From assembly GCA_035701505.1 (NCBI GenBank), contig DASSSA010000020.1, forward strand, positions 1 through 22,706: 22,706 bases of DNA. Direction: 5' to 3'. Numbering within the stretch: position 1 is the stretch's first letter; each line of letters starts with the position of its first letter. This DNA comes from AC-69 sp035701505. GTDB lineage: Bacteria; Actinomycetota; UBA4738; HRBIN12. Made by a program: the position numbers and the translations under genes. A model generated the notes under the pieces. The model made no database searches. It was not told the DNA's origin and saw nothing but the letters and a program-made list of their open reading frames with translations. Positions 6,988 through 16,103 of this stretch are shown piece after piece.

Positions 6988-7809
6988 GTGGGGGCGTCGG
7001 AGCAGCCCGGGCGGGTCAGGCGGATGGGTCGGCTCACCGAGCCGACCGAGGAAGGGCTCCTCACATACGGCGAGTACCTGAAGGTCCCGGAGCTCCTGTC
7101 GCTCCAGCAACTCCGTTCGGATCCGCCGGTTCACGACGAGCACCTGTTCATCGTGGTGCACCAGGCGTACGAGCTGTGGTTCAAGCAGCTGCTGTTCGAG
7201 CTGGAGTCGATCCGGGACCGGATGATCGGCGACGACCCGGAACGCGCACGTCACGAGCTAAGGCGGGTCCACGCGATCGAACGCGTACTGATCGAGCACA
7301 TCGAGGTGCTCCAGACGATGACGCCCCAGGACTTCCTGGCGTTCCGGACCCACCTGGCACCGGCCTCGGGGTTCCAGTCGGTGCAGTTCCGGGAGATCGA
7401 GTTCCTGTCGGGGCTGAAGGACGCGCGATACATCGACGACGTCTCGTCTTCGCCGGAAGAACGGGCCCGACTGGAACGGCGCCTCGAGGAGCCCACACTC
7501 TGGGACGGCTTCCATTCCCTGCTCGAGGCCAGTGGACTGCCAATGCCCGCCGACGACGCGGAAGCTCGTCGAAACAGCCTGGTCCGGATGGCGACGGAAC
7601 CGGCGTTCGCCGGGTTATTCGCGGTCTCCGAGGGACTGCTCGACCACGACGAGTCGTTCGCCATCTGGCGGAGCCATCACGTCTTGATGGTCGAACGGGA
7701 GATCGGGGCCAAGCGCGGCACCGGGGGTTCAAGCGGGGTCCCGTATCTCCGTACGACCCTCGGGAAGCGATTCTTCCCCGAGCTGTGGGACCTCCGCAGC
7801 TCCCTGTAG
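6988..7809 (+). CDS. kynA: Tryptophan 2,3-dioxygenase
   Basis: The heme enzyme opens the indole ring of L-tryptophan with O2 to give N-formyl-L-kynurenine, the first step of the kynurenine pathway. Signatures of the family are all visible: TYGEYLKVPELLSLQ near the N-terminus, FIVVHQAYELWFKQLLFELE, FRTHLAPASGFQSVQFREIE, and WRSHHVLMVEREIG with the likely heme-ligand His231, then GTGGSSGVPYLRTTL and RFFPELWDLR. The length of 273 residues is normal for the bacterial enzyme. GTG 6988 is chosen because a -10 box precedes it at leaderless spacing; ATG 7024 is an alternative that loses only 12 poorly conserved residues. No kynureninase or formamidase gene is in the window, so the rest of the pathway must lie elsewhere. 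Confidence 0.95.
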   Translation: MGASEQPGRVRRMGRLTEPTEEGLLTYGEYLKVPELLSLQQLRSDPPVHDEHLFIVVHQAYELWFKQLLFELESIRDRMIGDDPERARHELRRVHAIERVLIEHIEVLQTMTPQDFLAFRTHLAPASGFQSVQFREIEFLSGLKDARYIDDVSSSPEERARLERRLEEPTLWDGFHSLLEASGLPMPADDAEARRNSLVRMATEPAFAGLFAVSEGLLDHDESFAIWRSHHVLMVEREIGAKRGTGGSSGVPYLRTTLGKRFFPELWDLRSSL

Positions 7810-7868
7810 CCGCCACGGCCCACACGGAGTACGTTTTCGGTGAGCGCGCCTCGTCCGAGGAGGTCGTT

Positions 7869-9476
7869 GTGGTCTTTCGGAGTCCCCTTCCCGACGTCGA
7901 GATCCCAGACGTCTCGCTCCCGGCTTTCGTCCTGGAGCGTGCGGGCGCTCTCGGCAACAAGCCGGCGCTGATCGACGGCCCGACCGGCCGCACCATAACG
8001 TACGCGCAGCTCGCGGGAGGGGTTCACCGCGTGGCGGCCGCATTCGCCGGCCGGGGCCTGGGAAAGGGTGACGTGGTGGCCCTCATGGCTCCCAACGTCC
8101 CCGAGTATGCCGTGGCCTTCCACGGCGTGGCGGCGGCCGGGGGTGTGAACACCACGATCAACTCGCTGGCCACGGAGCAGGACATCGCGAACCAGCTCCA
8201 CGACTCGGGGGCTCGGTTCATGATCTCCGTGCCACCGTTCCTGGACCGAGCCCTCCCAGCGGCCCAGAAGGTGGGGATCGAGGAGGTGTTCGTGTTCGGG
8301 GAGGCGGACGGGACCACGCCGTTCGCCGAGCTCCTGGGGACCGACGCCGAGGCTCCGGAGGTACCGATCGACCCGGCGGTTGACCTGGCGGTCCTGCCAT
8401 TCTCCAGCGGCACCACCGGGCTGCCGAAGGGCGTGATGCTCACCCACCGCAATCTCGTGGCGAACATCTGCCAGACCGCAACGCTGCAACGGGTGCGCGA
8501 GGACGAGACGCTCATCGGCGTCCTGCCCTTCTTCCACATCTACGGCATGACTGTGGTCATGAACCTGGCGCTCCGCCACTGCGCGACCGTGGTGTCGATG
8601 CCGAAGTTCGAGCTGGAGCCGTTCCTCGGCATCCTGCGTGACTATCGGGTGACCCGCGCCTATCTCGTGCCCCCGATCATCTTGGGCTTGGCCAAACACC
8701 CGGCCGTGGAGGGCTACGACCTCTCCGGGCTCGAGGTGATCATGTCGGGCGCGGCGCCCCTCGATGCCGAACAGGCCGTGGCATGCGCGAACCGCCTGGG
8801 GTGCAACGTCATTCAGGGGTACGGGCTGACGGAGTCGAGCCCCGTGACCCACGTGAGCTCGGACCGGCCCGGTGATGCCCGTCCCGGGTCGATCGGTCAA
8901 GTCCTCCCGAACACCGAGTGCAAGGTGGTGGACTGGGCCACGGGTGAGGAGCTCGGTCCGGGTCAGGACGGCGAGATCTGCGTCCGCGGCCCTCAGGTCA
9001 TGGTGGGATATCTGAACAACCCAACCGCAACTTCGAACACGATCGACGGCGATGGCTGGCTGCACACTGGTGACATCGGCCACGCCGACCAGGATGGGTT
9101 CTTCTTCGTGGTCGATCGCCTGAAAGAGCTGATCAAGTACAAGGGGTACCAGGTCCCACCGGCCGAGCTGGAGGCCGTCCTGGTCGGCCACCCGTCGGTG
9201 GACGACGCCGCGGTCGTGCCCAGTCCCGACGAGGAAGGGGGGGAGGTTCCGAAGGCTTTCGTCGTGCTCAAGGCCGACGCCTCCGCGACGCCGGACGAGC
9301 TGATGGCCTATGTGGCCGAGCGCGTGGCGCGCTATAAGAGGATCCGCCGGGTCGAGTTCATCGAGGAGATCCCGAAGTCGCTCTCCGGGAAGATCCTCCG
9401 CAGGGTATTGGTGAAGCAAGAGAGGTCCGCACGCTCGCCGGGCGGTGGACCGGAGCCGTTTTCGCTGAGGGATTGA
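7869..9476 (+). CDS. Acyl-CoA ligase, 4-coumarate/fatty-acyl-CoA synthetase-like (ANL superfamily)
   Basis: This 535-residue AMP-forming ligase activates a carboxylic acid to an acyl-adenylate and then to a CoA thioester. The phosphate-binding loop SSGTTGLPKG (residues 179-188) is followed by ANL motifs GYGLTESSPVTH, GEICVRGPQVMVGYLNNP, HTGDIGHADQDG with VDRLKELIKYKGYQVPPAELE, and the catalytic lysine motif PKSLSGKILRR. The GEICVRG box resembles the 4-coumarate-CoA ligase group. The substrate cannot be read from the sequence; an aromatic or medium-chain acid is plausible. GTG 7869 is chosen because GAGGAGG (7857-7863) lies five bases upstream, and the family N-terminus begins a few residues later. 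It lies 59 bases after the tryptophan dioxygenase and may be cotranscribed, but a functional link is unproven. Confidence 0.9.
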   Translation: MVFRSPLPDVEIPDVSLPAFVLERAGALGNKPALIDGPTGRTITYAQLAGGVHRVAAAFAGRGLGKGDVVALMAPNVPEYAVAFHGVAAAGGVNTTINSLATEQDIANQLHDSGARFMISVPPFLDRALPAAQKVGIEEVFVFGEADGTTPFAELLGTDAEAPEVPIDPAVDLAVLPFSSGTTGLPKGVMLTHRNLVANICQTATLQRVREDETLIGVLPFFHIYGMTVVMNLALRHCATVVSMPKFELEPFLGILRDYRVTRAYLVPPIILGLAKHPAVEGYDLSGLEVIMSGAAPLDAEQAVACANRLGCNVIQGYGLTESSPVTHVSSDRPGDARPGSIGQVLPNTECKVVDWATGEELGPGQDGEICVRGPQVMVGYLNNPTATSNTIDGDGWLHTGDIGHADQDGFFFVVDRLKELIKYKGYQVPPAELEAVLVGHPSVDDAAVVPSPDEEGGEVPKAFVVLKADASATPDELMAYVAERVARYKRIRRVEFIEEIPKSLSGKILRRVLVKQERSARSPGGGPEPFSLRD

Positions 9477-9530
9477 CCGGCCTGGCCCGAGAGGAGTAGA
9501 CCGCTGCCATACACGGAAGGGAGGTGGTCC

Positions 9531-9914
9531 ATGGCCAAGGACCTCACGGTATCGCTCGAGGACCGACCGGGGACGCTCGCGGACCTCGGCGAGGCGCTGG
9601 GCAACGCCGGCGTGAACATCGAGGGCATCTGCGGGATCGGCATGGAAGGCCGCGGCATCATCCACGTCCTGGTGGAGGATGCGGCGGCGGCGCGGAAGGC
9701 CCTCGAGGGGGCGGGGATCAAGGTCGAGGGCGAGGCCGACCCCATGCTGGCCGAGGTTGCCGGGAGTGCGGACACGCCCGGAGAGCTCGGCAGGATGGCG
9801 CGGGCGATCGCGAACGCGGGGGTCAACATCCAGGCGATGTACATCGCGACGCATGACCGCGGCGTGATCGTGACGACCGACAACGCGACGGCGGCCAAAG
9901 CTCTAGGGATGTAG
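9531..9914 (+). CDS. Stand-alone tandem ACT-domain protein
   Basis: The 127-residue protein consists of two ACT domains and nothing else. The first begins DLTVSLEDRPGTLADLGEALGN and the second is recognisable as DTPGELGRMARAIANAGVNI; both have the ligand-site pattern (D-x-P-G-x-L) followed by a helix and AGVNI. ACT domains bind amino acids or other small ligands and usually regulate enzymes allosterically or act as small sensors. This one carries no catalytic or DNA-binding part, so its target is unknown. The start ATG has a strong ribosome-binding site, GGGAGGTGG (9520-9528). The gene is followed by a strong hairpin and faces the convergent glc operon. Confidence 0.85.
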   Translation: MAKDLTVSLEDRPGTLADLGEALGNAGVNIEGICGIGMEGRGIIHVLVEDAAAARKALEGAGIKVEGEADPMLAEVAGSADTPGELGRMARAIANAGVNIQAMYIATHDRGVIVTTDNATAAKALGM

Positions 9915-9938
9915 CGATCCCGTCAGGCCGAACGTATC

Positions 9939-9966
9939 GGAGGCGGCTCCCACGGGAGCCGCCTCC
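9939..9966. terminator. Strong hairpin shared by convergent genes, bidirectional terminator
   Basis: GGAGGCGGCTCC (9939-9950) pairs perfectly with GGAGCCGCCTCC (9955-9966), a 12-bp GC-rich stem with a four-base loop. It lies 24 bases after the ACT gene and 3 bases before the end of glcF on the other strand. There is no T-tract on either side, as is common for actinobacterial terminators. Confidence 0.75.
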
Positions 9967-9969
9967 GCC

Positions 9970-11304
9970 TCAGTTGGGGGTGGATGCGCGATCGTCTTGG
10001 CGCGCGTCCGCGGCCGTATACGCGCGATCCAGTACCTCGACGGGGTGCAGCACCTCGAGCGGCCGGCCTACGTTCCGCAGGCCGGCGGCGATCTGCATGG
10101 TGCAGCCGGGGTTGGCCGACGCGACGATCGTCGCATCCGTCGCTGCGATCGCCGCCGCCTTCTGCTCCATCAGTCGGTCAGACATCTCCGGCTCGAGCAC
10201 GTTGTACAGGCCGGCCGCGCCGCAGCACCGGTCGCCGTCCGGCACGTCGACGATCTCGACGCCGGGCATCCGGCGGAGCACCCGGCGGGGTTGCTCCTGG
10301 ATCCGCTGGGCTCGGAGCGCGTGGCAGGCGTCGTGGTAGGCGACCCTGATCGGGCCCTCGCCGGCCGGTCCCTGGGCGGGGGGCTCGATGCCCTGTTCGT
10401 CCAGGAACTCCATGAGGTCGCGGACCCGAGCCGAGAACGCTGTGGCCTCCTCTGAGCCGAGGAGGTCGCCGTAATCCTTCAGATGCGCGCCGCACCCGGC
10501 CGCGGCGACGACCACCCAATCGGCGCCGTCGAAGGCCGAGAGGTTCCGCCCGGCCAGCTTCCGCGCCGTCCTCAGCCCTCCGTTGTGCGCCTGGATCGCG
10601 CCGCAGCACGCCTGACGGCGAGGGGCGATCACCCGCCAGCCGTTCCGCGAAAGCACGCGGACGGTGGCTCGATTCGCCGATCGGTACCACTGGTCCTGGA
10701 CGCATCCCGTGAGGATCGCGACGGTTCCCTTCGCCGATCCCTCCGCCTCCACCGACGTTGGCACCCGTCGGCCGGGGCTGCCCCTGGGCACCAACGAGCG
10801 CACGCGCTTGCGGAGCAAGGGGCGAGCGACGGGCGACAGTCGTCTGAGGAGCGACAGCACCCATCGCCGCCGAAGGGCAACGTTCAGACCGAGCCATCGG
10901 ACGAACCGGGCTCGGCGGGTGCGAAGCGGCTCGATCTGCACCCTGGCCCGTTCCATCATTCGGCCGAACGGCACGTGCGAGGGGCAGACGTCCTCGCAGG
11001 CCCGGCACTCCAGACACAGGTCCATGAACCGGGCGAACGTCGCATCGACGTTGGCTCGGCCGTCTGCCACGGCCCGCATCGCGGCGATCCGCCCGCGAGG
11101 CGATGCGGACTCCTCGCCGGTCAGCCGGTAGGTGGGGCAGTGGGGGAGGCAGAGGCCACAGGCCACGCAGGTGGCCAGGTCGTCGTCGGAGGGGGCCTCG
11201 CCCGGCAGCCAGTTTGCCGCCAGGCCGACCGGGCCGATGAACCGGGTCCCCTCCGGCAGGACGGCACCGAGGGGAGGCCCGCTCCGCTCCCTGGGGTCTG
11301 CCAC
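9970..11304 (-). CDS. glcF: Glycolate oxidase-type iron-sulfur subunit GlcF
   Basis: The 444-residue protein has two N-terminal [4Fe-4S] ferredoxin motifs: Cys46, Cys49, Cys52 and Cys56 (CVACGLCLPHC), and Cys97, Cys100, Cys103 and Cys107 (CLECRACEDVC). Two cysteine-rich CCG domains follow, with RRQACCGAIQAHNG and YHDACHALRAQRIQ plus GDRCCGAAGLYN. This is the layout of GlcF, which carries electrons from the GlcD/GlcE flavin subunits to the membrane quinone pool. It is slightly longer than E. coli GlcF. GTG 11304 begins one base after the glcE stop, with GGGAGGGA just upstream, so the two are translationally coupled. Similar proteins serve D-lactate or glycerol-3-phosphate dehydrogenases, but the glcD-glcE-glcF order supports glycolate or another 2-hydroxy acid. 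Confidence 0.92.
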   Translation of the reverse strand: MADPRERSGPPLGAVLPEGTRFIGPVGLAANWLPGEAPSDDDLATCVACGLCLPHCPTYRLTGEESASPRGRIAAMRAVADGRANVDATFARFMDLCLECRACEDVCPSHVPFGRMMERARVQIEPLRTRRARFVRWLGLNVALRRRWVLSLLRRLSPVARPLLRKRVRSLVPRGSPGRRVPTSVEAEGSAKGTVAILTGCVQDQWYRSANRATVRVLSRNGWRVIAPRRQACCGAIQAHNGGLRTARKLAGRNLSAFDGADWVVVAAAGCGAHLKDYGDLLGSEEATAFSARVRDLMEFLDEQGIEPPAQGPAGEGPIRVAYHDACHALRAQRIQEQPRRVLRRMPGVEIVDVPDGDRCCGAAGLYNVLEPEMSDRLMEQKAAAIAATDATIVASANPGCTMQIAAGLRNVGRPLEVLHPVEVLDRAYTAADARQDDRASTPN

Positions 11305-11305
11305 G

Positions 11306-12382
11306 TCAGATCCCTCCCCAGAACCGGCCGGGCGCCAGGACCCCCGCCGGGTCCAGGGCGGCCTTCAGCCTTCGGTGAACGTCCAGCCCGGGGGGAACGT
11401 CGGTCCCCAGCCCGCCTGGACCCTTGATCACGGGCGCGATCCCGCCGAGAGCACTGGCCCTGGCCCGAAGGGCGTCCAACTCGCCGTCGGAGGATGAGAG
11501 CCCGACCCAGCCGATCCCCACGCCGAGCAGCGCGCCCCACGACCCGAGGTGGGGACCGAGGAGATCCGGGAACGGCGGTGAGAGCAGCTCCGCGAGGCGG
11601 GATGGAGGCACGGCCGCCTCTGCGACCACGGCGCTCGTTTCCCACGGGCATTCGGATGGAAACGCCCCGTCCTCGGTGACGACGATGACGCCCGCCGCCC
11701 GGTCCGTGGCCTCGACCTGGCGTTCCACCTCCTCCGGCCAACCCTCCAGGCGGAGTTCCACGACCTCGGGCATGGCCAGGACGGCGGCCGGGCTGGGGAC
11801 CGCGTCGAGCAGGCGCCGGCCCATCTCCAGGCCTCCGGCCGCCCTGACCGATCGTCGGGCCTGTGGCCGCGGCCGGACCTTGAGCGCGACTTGCACGATG
11901 ACCCCGAGGGTCCCGAGCGAGCCCGTCATCAGCTTGTGGAGGTCGTACCCGGTCACGCTCTTCACCGTGCGGGCGCCGCTCCTCACCAGCCGGCCGTCGC
12001 CGGTCACCACCTCCATCTCGATCACGGTGTCGCGGATGGGACCCACCCGCAGGCGCCTCGGCGACGTTGCCGCCGCTGCGATCACGCCGCCCACCGTGGC
12101 GCTCGTCGGCGCGTCGCTCGGCCACTCCTGACCCCCGTCCGCCAGGATGCGGTCGAGCTCTCCGACCCGCATCCCCCCTTCGACCACCGCGATCATCTCC
12201 GCCGGCTCGTAGGCCACGAGCGAGTCGAGCTGGGTCGTCCACAGCTCGGCGTCCACGGCGCACGGCTCGCCCTTGTCGATATGGGTCCGCCCGCCCACCA
12301 CGAGCAACCGCCTGCGGTCGGCGGTCGCCTGGCGGAGCGCCTCGGCGACCTCCACCTTGTCCATTGGGTGGATCAGATCCAC
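11306..12382 (-). CDS. glcE: Glycolate oxidase FAD-binding subunit GlcE
   Basis: This 358-residue protein has the p-cresol methylhydroxylase/VAO-type FAD-binding fold in short form. Recognisable stretches are LLVVGGRTHIDKG, PTSATVGGVIAAAATSPRRLR, RTVKSVTGYDLHKLMTGSLG and TLGVIVQVALKVRPRP, all characteristic of GlcE. The C-terminus LDPAGVLAPGRFWGGI is the family ending. It forms the dehydrogenase complex with GlcD and GlcF. I choose GTG 12382, because GGAGGGA lies three to four bases upstream and the start overlaps the glcD stop by ten bases. ATG 12364, just past the glcD stop, is an alternative that drops six residues. The protein lacks the long C-terminal domain seen in GlcD. Confidence 0.9.
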   Translation of the reverse strand: MDLIHPMDKVEVAEALRQATADRRRLLVVGGRTHIDKGEPCAVDAELWTTQLDSLVAYEPAEMIAVVEGGMRVGELDRILADGGQEWPSDAPTSATVGGVIAAAATSPRRLRVGPIRDTVIEMEVVTGDGRLVRSGARTVKSVTGYDLHKLMTGSLGTLGVIVQVALKVRPRPQARRSVRAAGGLEMGRRLLDAVPSPAAVLAMPEVVELRLEGWPEEVERQVEATDRAAGVIVVTEDGAFPSECPWETSAVVAEAAVPPSRLAELLSPPFPDLLGPHLGSWGALLGVGIGWVGLSSSDGELDALRARASALGGIAPVIKGPGGLGTDVPPGLDVHRRLKAALDPAGVLAPGRFWGGI

Positions 12383-13836
12383 GATCCCTCCGGGATGCTC
12401 TGGGCGGCCAGGGTCGCATCCATCCCCCGGGCCATGGCGAAGTCGCCACACCGCGCGCCGGCCGGCAGCACCTTCTGTGGGTTCATCCGGCCCTCGGGGT
12501 CGAAGGCGGCGCGGACGCAGGCCTGAGCACCCAGGTCGACGTCGGAGAACACGAGCGGCATGAAGTCACGCTTCTCCAGGCCGATTCCGTGCTCACCGGT
12601 GAGGGAGCCTCCGCATTCGACGCACAGGCGCACGATCTGCTCGCTGGCCGAGAGCACCCGTTCCAGCGTTCCGGGGATCCGCCGGTCGAACGAGAGCAGG
12701 GGATGCAGGTTGCCGTCACCGGCGTGGAAGACGTTCGTCACGATGAGGTCGTGCCGGCCGGCGATCTCGTAGACGCCGGCCAGGACGTCAACGAGCTTCG
12801 TGCGTGGTACGACGCAATCGTGGAGGTGATAGTGCGGTGCGATCTGGGCGACTGCCCCGAACGCGCTCTTCCGGCCCTTCCACAACAGCGCCCGCTCGGC
12901 CTCGTCCGCGGCAACGCGGATGGCGCGCACGCCGTGGTCGCGGGCGGCGCTCTCCACCGCGAGGGACTGCGCATCCACGGCCTCAGGGAGCCCATCCACC
13001 TCCACGATGAGGACCGCCGCCGCGTCGGTGGGATACCCGGCGTGGGCGAAGCTCTCGGCCGCCACGATGATGCCCTGGTCCATCATCTCCACCGCCGCGG
13101 GCACGACGCCACCGGCGATGATGGCGGAGACGGTTGCCGCGCAATCGCTCACTGCGCTGAAATCGAGCAGCATCGTTCGCACCGCGGGGGGGCGGGGAGT
13201 GAGGCGGACGCAGGCACGGACGACGATCCCCAGCGTCCCCTCGGATCCGATGACGATCCCTCGGAGATCGTAGCCGGGAGCTTGGGGGGCCTCCGAGCCG
13301 AACCGCTCGACGGTGCCGTCCGCCAGGACCACGTCCACGGCGAGCACGTGGCTGGAGGTGACGCCGTAGGCGAGACAGTGCGGGCCTCCGGCGTTCGTGT
13401 TGACGTTGCCCCCGATGGAACACGTCTGCTGCGACGACGGGTCGGGGGCATAGGTGAACCCGAGCGGCGCGAGCGCATTGGCCAGGTCGAGGTTCAAGAC
13501 GCCGGGCTCCACCCAGGCCAGACGATCCTCGGGCCGGACCTCGATGATCCGGTCCATCTTCGACGTCACCACGACGAGGGCGTCGCCGATCGGCGTGGCC
13601 CCTCCGGCCAGGCCGGTGCCGGAGCCGCGCGGCACGATCGGGAGGCCGTGCCGCGCGGCCACCCGAATGCAGGCGACCACGTCCTCCACCGGATGGGGGA
13701 AGGCAACGAGGGCGCACCCGCCCTCGACCATCGAAGCGTCACGGGCGTAGAGGGTCAGGGCGAGCGGATCGGAGAGGACCTCGGTCTTTCCGAGGGCTTC
13801 CTCCAGCTCGAGGCGGGCCGCATCGACATCGGCCAT
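12373..13836 (-). CDS. glcD: Glycolate oxidase/FAD-linked 2-hydroxyacid dehydrogenase GlcD
   Basis: This 487-residue flavoprotein oxidises glycolate (or D-lactate and related 2-hydroxy acids) to the 2-oxo acid. The FAD-binding domain shows PRGSGTGLAGGATP, CSIGGNVNTNAGGPHCLAYG and GSEGTLGIVV. The C-terminal FAD-linked oxidase domain shows NVFHAGDGNLHPLLSFD and GSLTGEHGIGLEKRDF, with the HAGDGN and GEHGIG metal/substrate motifs intact, and ends near FDPEGRMNPQKVLP. Length matches E. coli GlcD (499). It is the first gene of glcDEF. TAGCCT (13849-13854) lies twelve bases before the ATG, giving a very short leader with no clear ribosome-binding site. Expression is probably from that promoter, independent of the rhodanese gene upstream. 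Confidence 0.93.
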   Translation of the reverse strand: MADVDAARLELEEALGKTEVLSDPLALTLYARDASMVEGGCALVAFPHPVEDVVACIRVAARHGLPIVPRGSGTGLAGGATPIGDALVVVTSKMDRIIEVRPEDRLAWVEPGVLNLDLANALAPLGFTYAPDPSSQQTCSIGGNVNTNAGGPHCLAYGVTSSHVLAVDVVLADGTVERFGSEAPQAPGYDLRGIVIGSEGTLGIVVRACVRLTPRPPAVRTMLLDFSAVSDCAATVSAIIAGGVVPAAVEMMDQGIIVAAESFAHAGYPTDAAAVLIVEVDGLPEAVDAQSLAVESAARDHGVRAIRVAADEAERALLWKGRKSAFGAVAQIAPHYHLHDCVVPRTKLVDVLAGVYEIAGRHDLIVTNVFHAGDGNLHPLLSFDRRIPGTLERVLSASEQIVRLCVECGGSLTGEHGIGLEKRDFMPLVFSDVDLGAQACVRAAFDPEGRMNPQKVLPAGARCGDFAMARGMDATLAAQSIPEGSWI

Positions 13837-13848
13837 GGCGACCCGAAC

Positions 13849-13854
13849 AGGCTA
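13849..13854 (-). promoter_or_regulatory. Putative -10 box for glcDEF
   Basis: Read on the - strand, TAGCCT lies 12 bases before the glcD ATG (13836), in a 50-base gap between the rhodanese stop and glcD. The leader would be only about five bases. No -35 or operator repeat is evident. Confidence 0.35.
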
Positions 13855-13886
13855 GCGCGGCAGGTACGCGGATGTGGCTCGGTCGG

Positions 13887-14231
13887 TCAGGCGACCTTGC
13901 CGGGTTGCCCCTCGGGGGTGGTGAATGGCAGGCCCTGGCGTTCCCACTCCTCCATCCCGCCCTCGAGGTTGAACGCCTGGAACCCCCGAGCCTGGAGCAT
14001 GAGCGCGGCCAGCTCGCTCCGGTTGCCGGAGCGGCACACGACGACGACCGGCTTGCTCGGATCGAGATCGGCGTTCTCGCCCGCCATGATCGTGTTCAAC
14101 GGGATGTGGACGGCGCCCTCGACCCGTCCGGCGTTCCACTCGTAGGGCTCGCGGCAGTCCACGAGCTGGATCTCGGCCAGCCGCTCGTACGCGCCCTTCG
14201 GGGTGGTCAGGTCGGTACCCAGTTCGCTCAT
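13887..14231 (-). CDS. Single-domain rhodanese (sulfurtransferase)
   Basis: The 114-residue protein is one rhodanese domain. The active-site loop CRSGNRS begins with Cys66, which would carry the persulfide in sulfur transfer from thiosulfate or another donor. Other landmarks are VDCREPYEWNAGRVEGAVHIPL near the N-terminus and LEGGMEEWERQGLPF near the end. It has no signal peptide, so it is cytoplasmic. ATG 14231 has no ribosome-binding site; TAGCAT (14243-14248, - strand) lies 11 bases upstream. A role in molybdenum cofactor sulfuration for the nearby hydroxylase is conceivable, but the gene is about 10 kb away and there is no direct evidence. Confidence 0.92.
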   Translation of the reverse strand: MSELGTDLTTPKGAYERLAEIQLVDCREPYEWNAGRVEGAVHIPLNTIMAGENADLDPSKPVVVVCRSGNRSELAALMLQARGFQAFNLEGGMEEWERQGLPFTTPEGQPGKVA

Positions 14232-14242
14232 GGCAGGTTGGG

Positions 14243-14248
14243 ATGCTA
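14243..14248 (-). promoter_or_regulatory. Putative -10 box for the rhodanese gene
   Basis: On the - strand TAGCAT matches TANNNT and precedes the ATG at 14231 by 11 bases, implying a nearly leaderless transcript. It lies in the 49-base gap after the macrodomain gene. Confidence 0.35.
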
Positions 14249-14280
14249 ACAGCGTCCTCGTTTTACGGAGCCGCCCGGGT

Positions 14281-14799
14281 TCAGGTGGCGCCGGCCAGCG
14301 CGCGCTCGAAGGCCCGGAAGGCGTCCTTGCCGTACAGGACGAACCGGACTTCCTCGACCTTCGTGTCCGATCCCATCACCGCGCGGATGGCAACGGGTGC
14401 CGCGAGCTCGAGCGGGTAGCCGTAGACGCCGGTGGAGATGGCCGGGAACGCGACCGATCTCGCGCCCAGCTCGTCGGCCACCCGGAGGGCCTCGGTGTGG
14501 CAGCTGGCCAGCAGGGCCGAGCGGTCTTCGGACCTGGAGAACACCGGCCCCACCGTGTGGATCACCCACCGCGCCGGGAGGTCGCCGGCGGAGGTCGCCA
14601 CGGCCTTCCCGGTGGGGAGCCCGTCCGGATGGGCCGTCCGCCGGATCTCCCGACATTCACGCAGGATGGCGGCCCCGCCCTTGCGGTGGATGGCCCCGTC
14701 CACGCCGCCGCCCCCCAAGAGTGAGGAGTTCGCGGCGTTCACGACGGCGTCGACGCGCTGCTCGGTGATGTCACCCCGGACGAGCTCGATCCTGGGCAC
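14281..14799 (-). CDS. Macrodomain protein (ADP-ribose/O-acetyl-ADP-ribose hydrolase type)
   Basis: The 172-residue protein is a single macrodomain of the MacroD/YmdB type. Ligand-binding motifs are complete: GDIT at residues 9-12, NAAN at 21-24, GGGGVDGAIH at 29-38, and the second loop AISTGVYGYPLE. VIHTVGPVF is also typical. The family removes ADP-ribose from proteins or deacetylates O-acetyl-ADP-ribose. GTG 14799 is preferred because the conserved sequence starts there (PRIELVRGDIT) and TACGAT lies six bases upstream. GTG 14820 would add seven residues without family support. No ADP-ribosyltransferase or toxin partner is adjacent, so a housekeeping role is likelier than an antitoxin role. 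Confidence 0.9.
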   Translation of the reverse strand: MPRIELVRGDITEQRVDAVVNAANSSLLGGGGVDGAIHRKGGAAILRECREIRRTAHPDGLPTGKAVATSAGDLPARWVIHTVGPVFSRSEDRSALLASCHTEALRVADELGARSVAFPAISTGVYGYPLELAAPVAIRAVMGSDTKVEEVRFVLYGKDAFRAFERALAGAT

Positions 14800-14805
14800 C
14801 GGGGA

Positions 14806-14811
14806 ATCGTA
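14806..14811 (-). promoter_or_regulatory. Leaderless-type -10 box for the macrodomain gene
   Basis: On the - strand TACGAT is followed by six bases (TCCCCG) and the GTG at 14799, the same geometry as at the moxR-like gene. No Shine-Dalgarno sequence is present. Confidence 0.45.
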
Positions 14812-14842
14812 GTGATCCACGGATAGCAGGGCGAACCAGGTT

Positions 14843-14882
14843 TGTGCTAAGGATAGGCCCCACGACCGTTTGAGGGGGATCC
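14843..14882 (+). promoter_or_regulatory. Putative promoter and ribosome-binding site for the sugar ABC locus
   Basis: The gap between the divergent macrodomain and ABC ATPase genes holds TGTGCTAAGGAT (14843-14854), which reads as an extended -10 ending in AAGGAT. GAGGGGGAT (14872-14880) is a strong ribosome-binding site just before the ATG at 14883. I see no clear operator palindrome in this short gap. Confidence 0.4.

Positions 14883-16099
<1,217 letters not shown>

Positions 16100-16103
<4 letters not shown>

Noticed and set aside
7677..9854. A 725-codon open frame on the - strand opposite the acyl-CoA ligase
   Set aside because: It shadows the ligase and ACT genes, whose motifs are complete on the + strand. 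The antisense product is His/Arg/Asp-rich and unlike any protein family.
12067..14145. A 692-codon open frame on the + strand opposite glcD
   Set aside because: It is the complement of glcD, glcE and the rhodanese gene, all of which carry intact family motifs. The + strand translation has no recognisable domain.
14281..14799. Macrodomain as antitoxin of an ADP-ribosylating toxin-antitoxin pair (DarTG-like)
   Set aside because: No DarT-like or other ADP-ribosyltransferase gene is next to it; the neighbours are a rhodanese and an ABC ATPase, each with its own apparent promoter.
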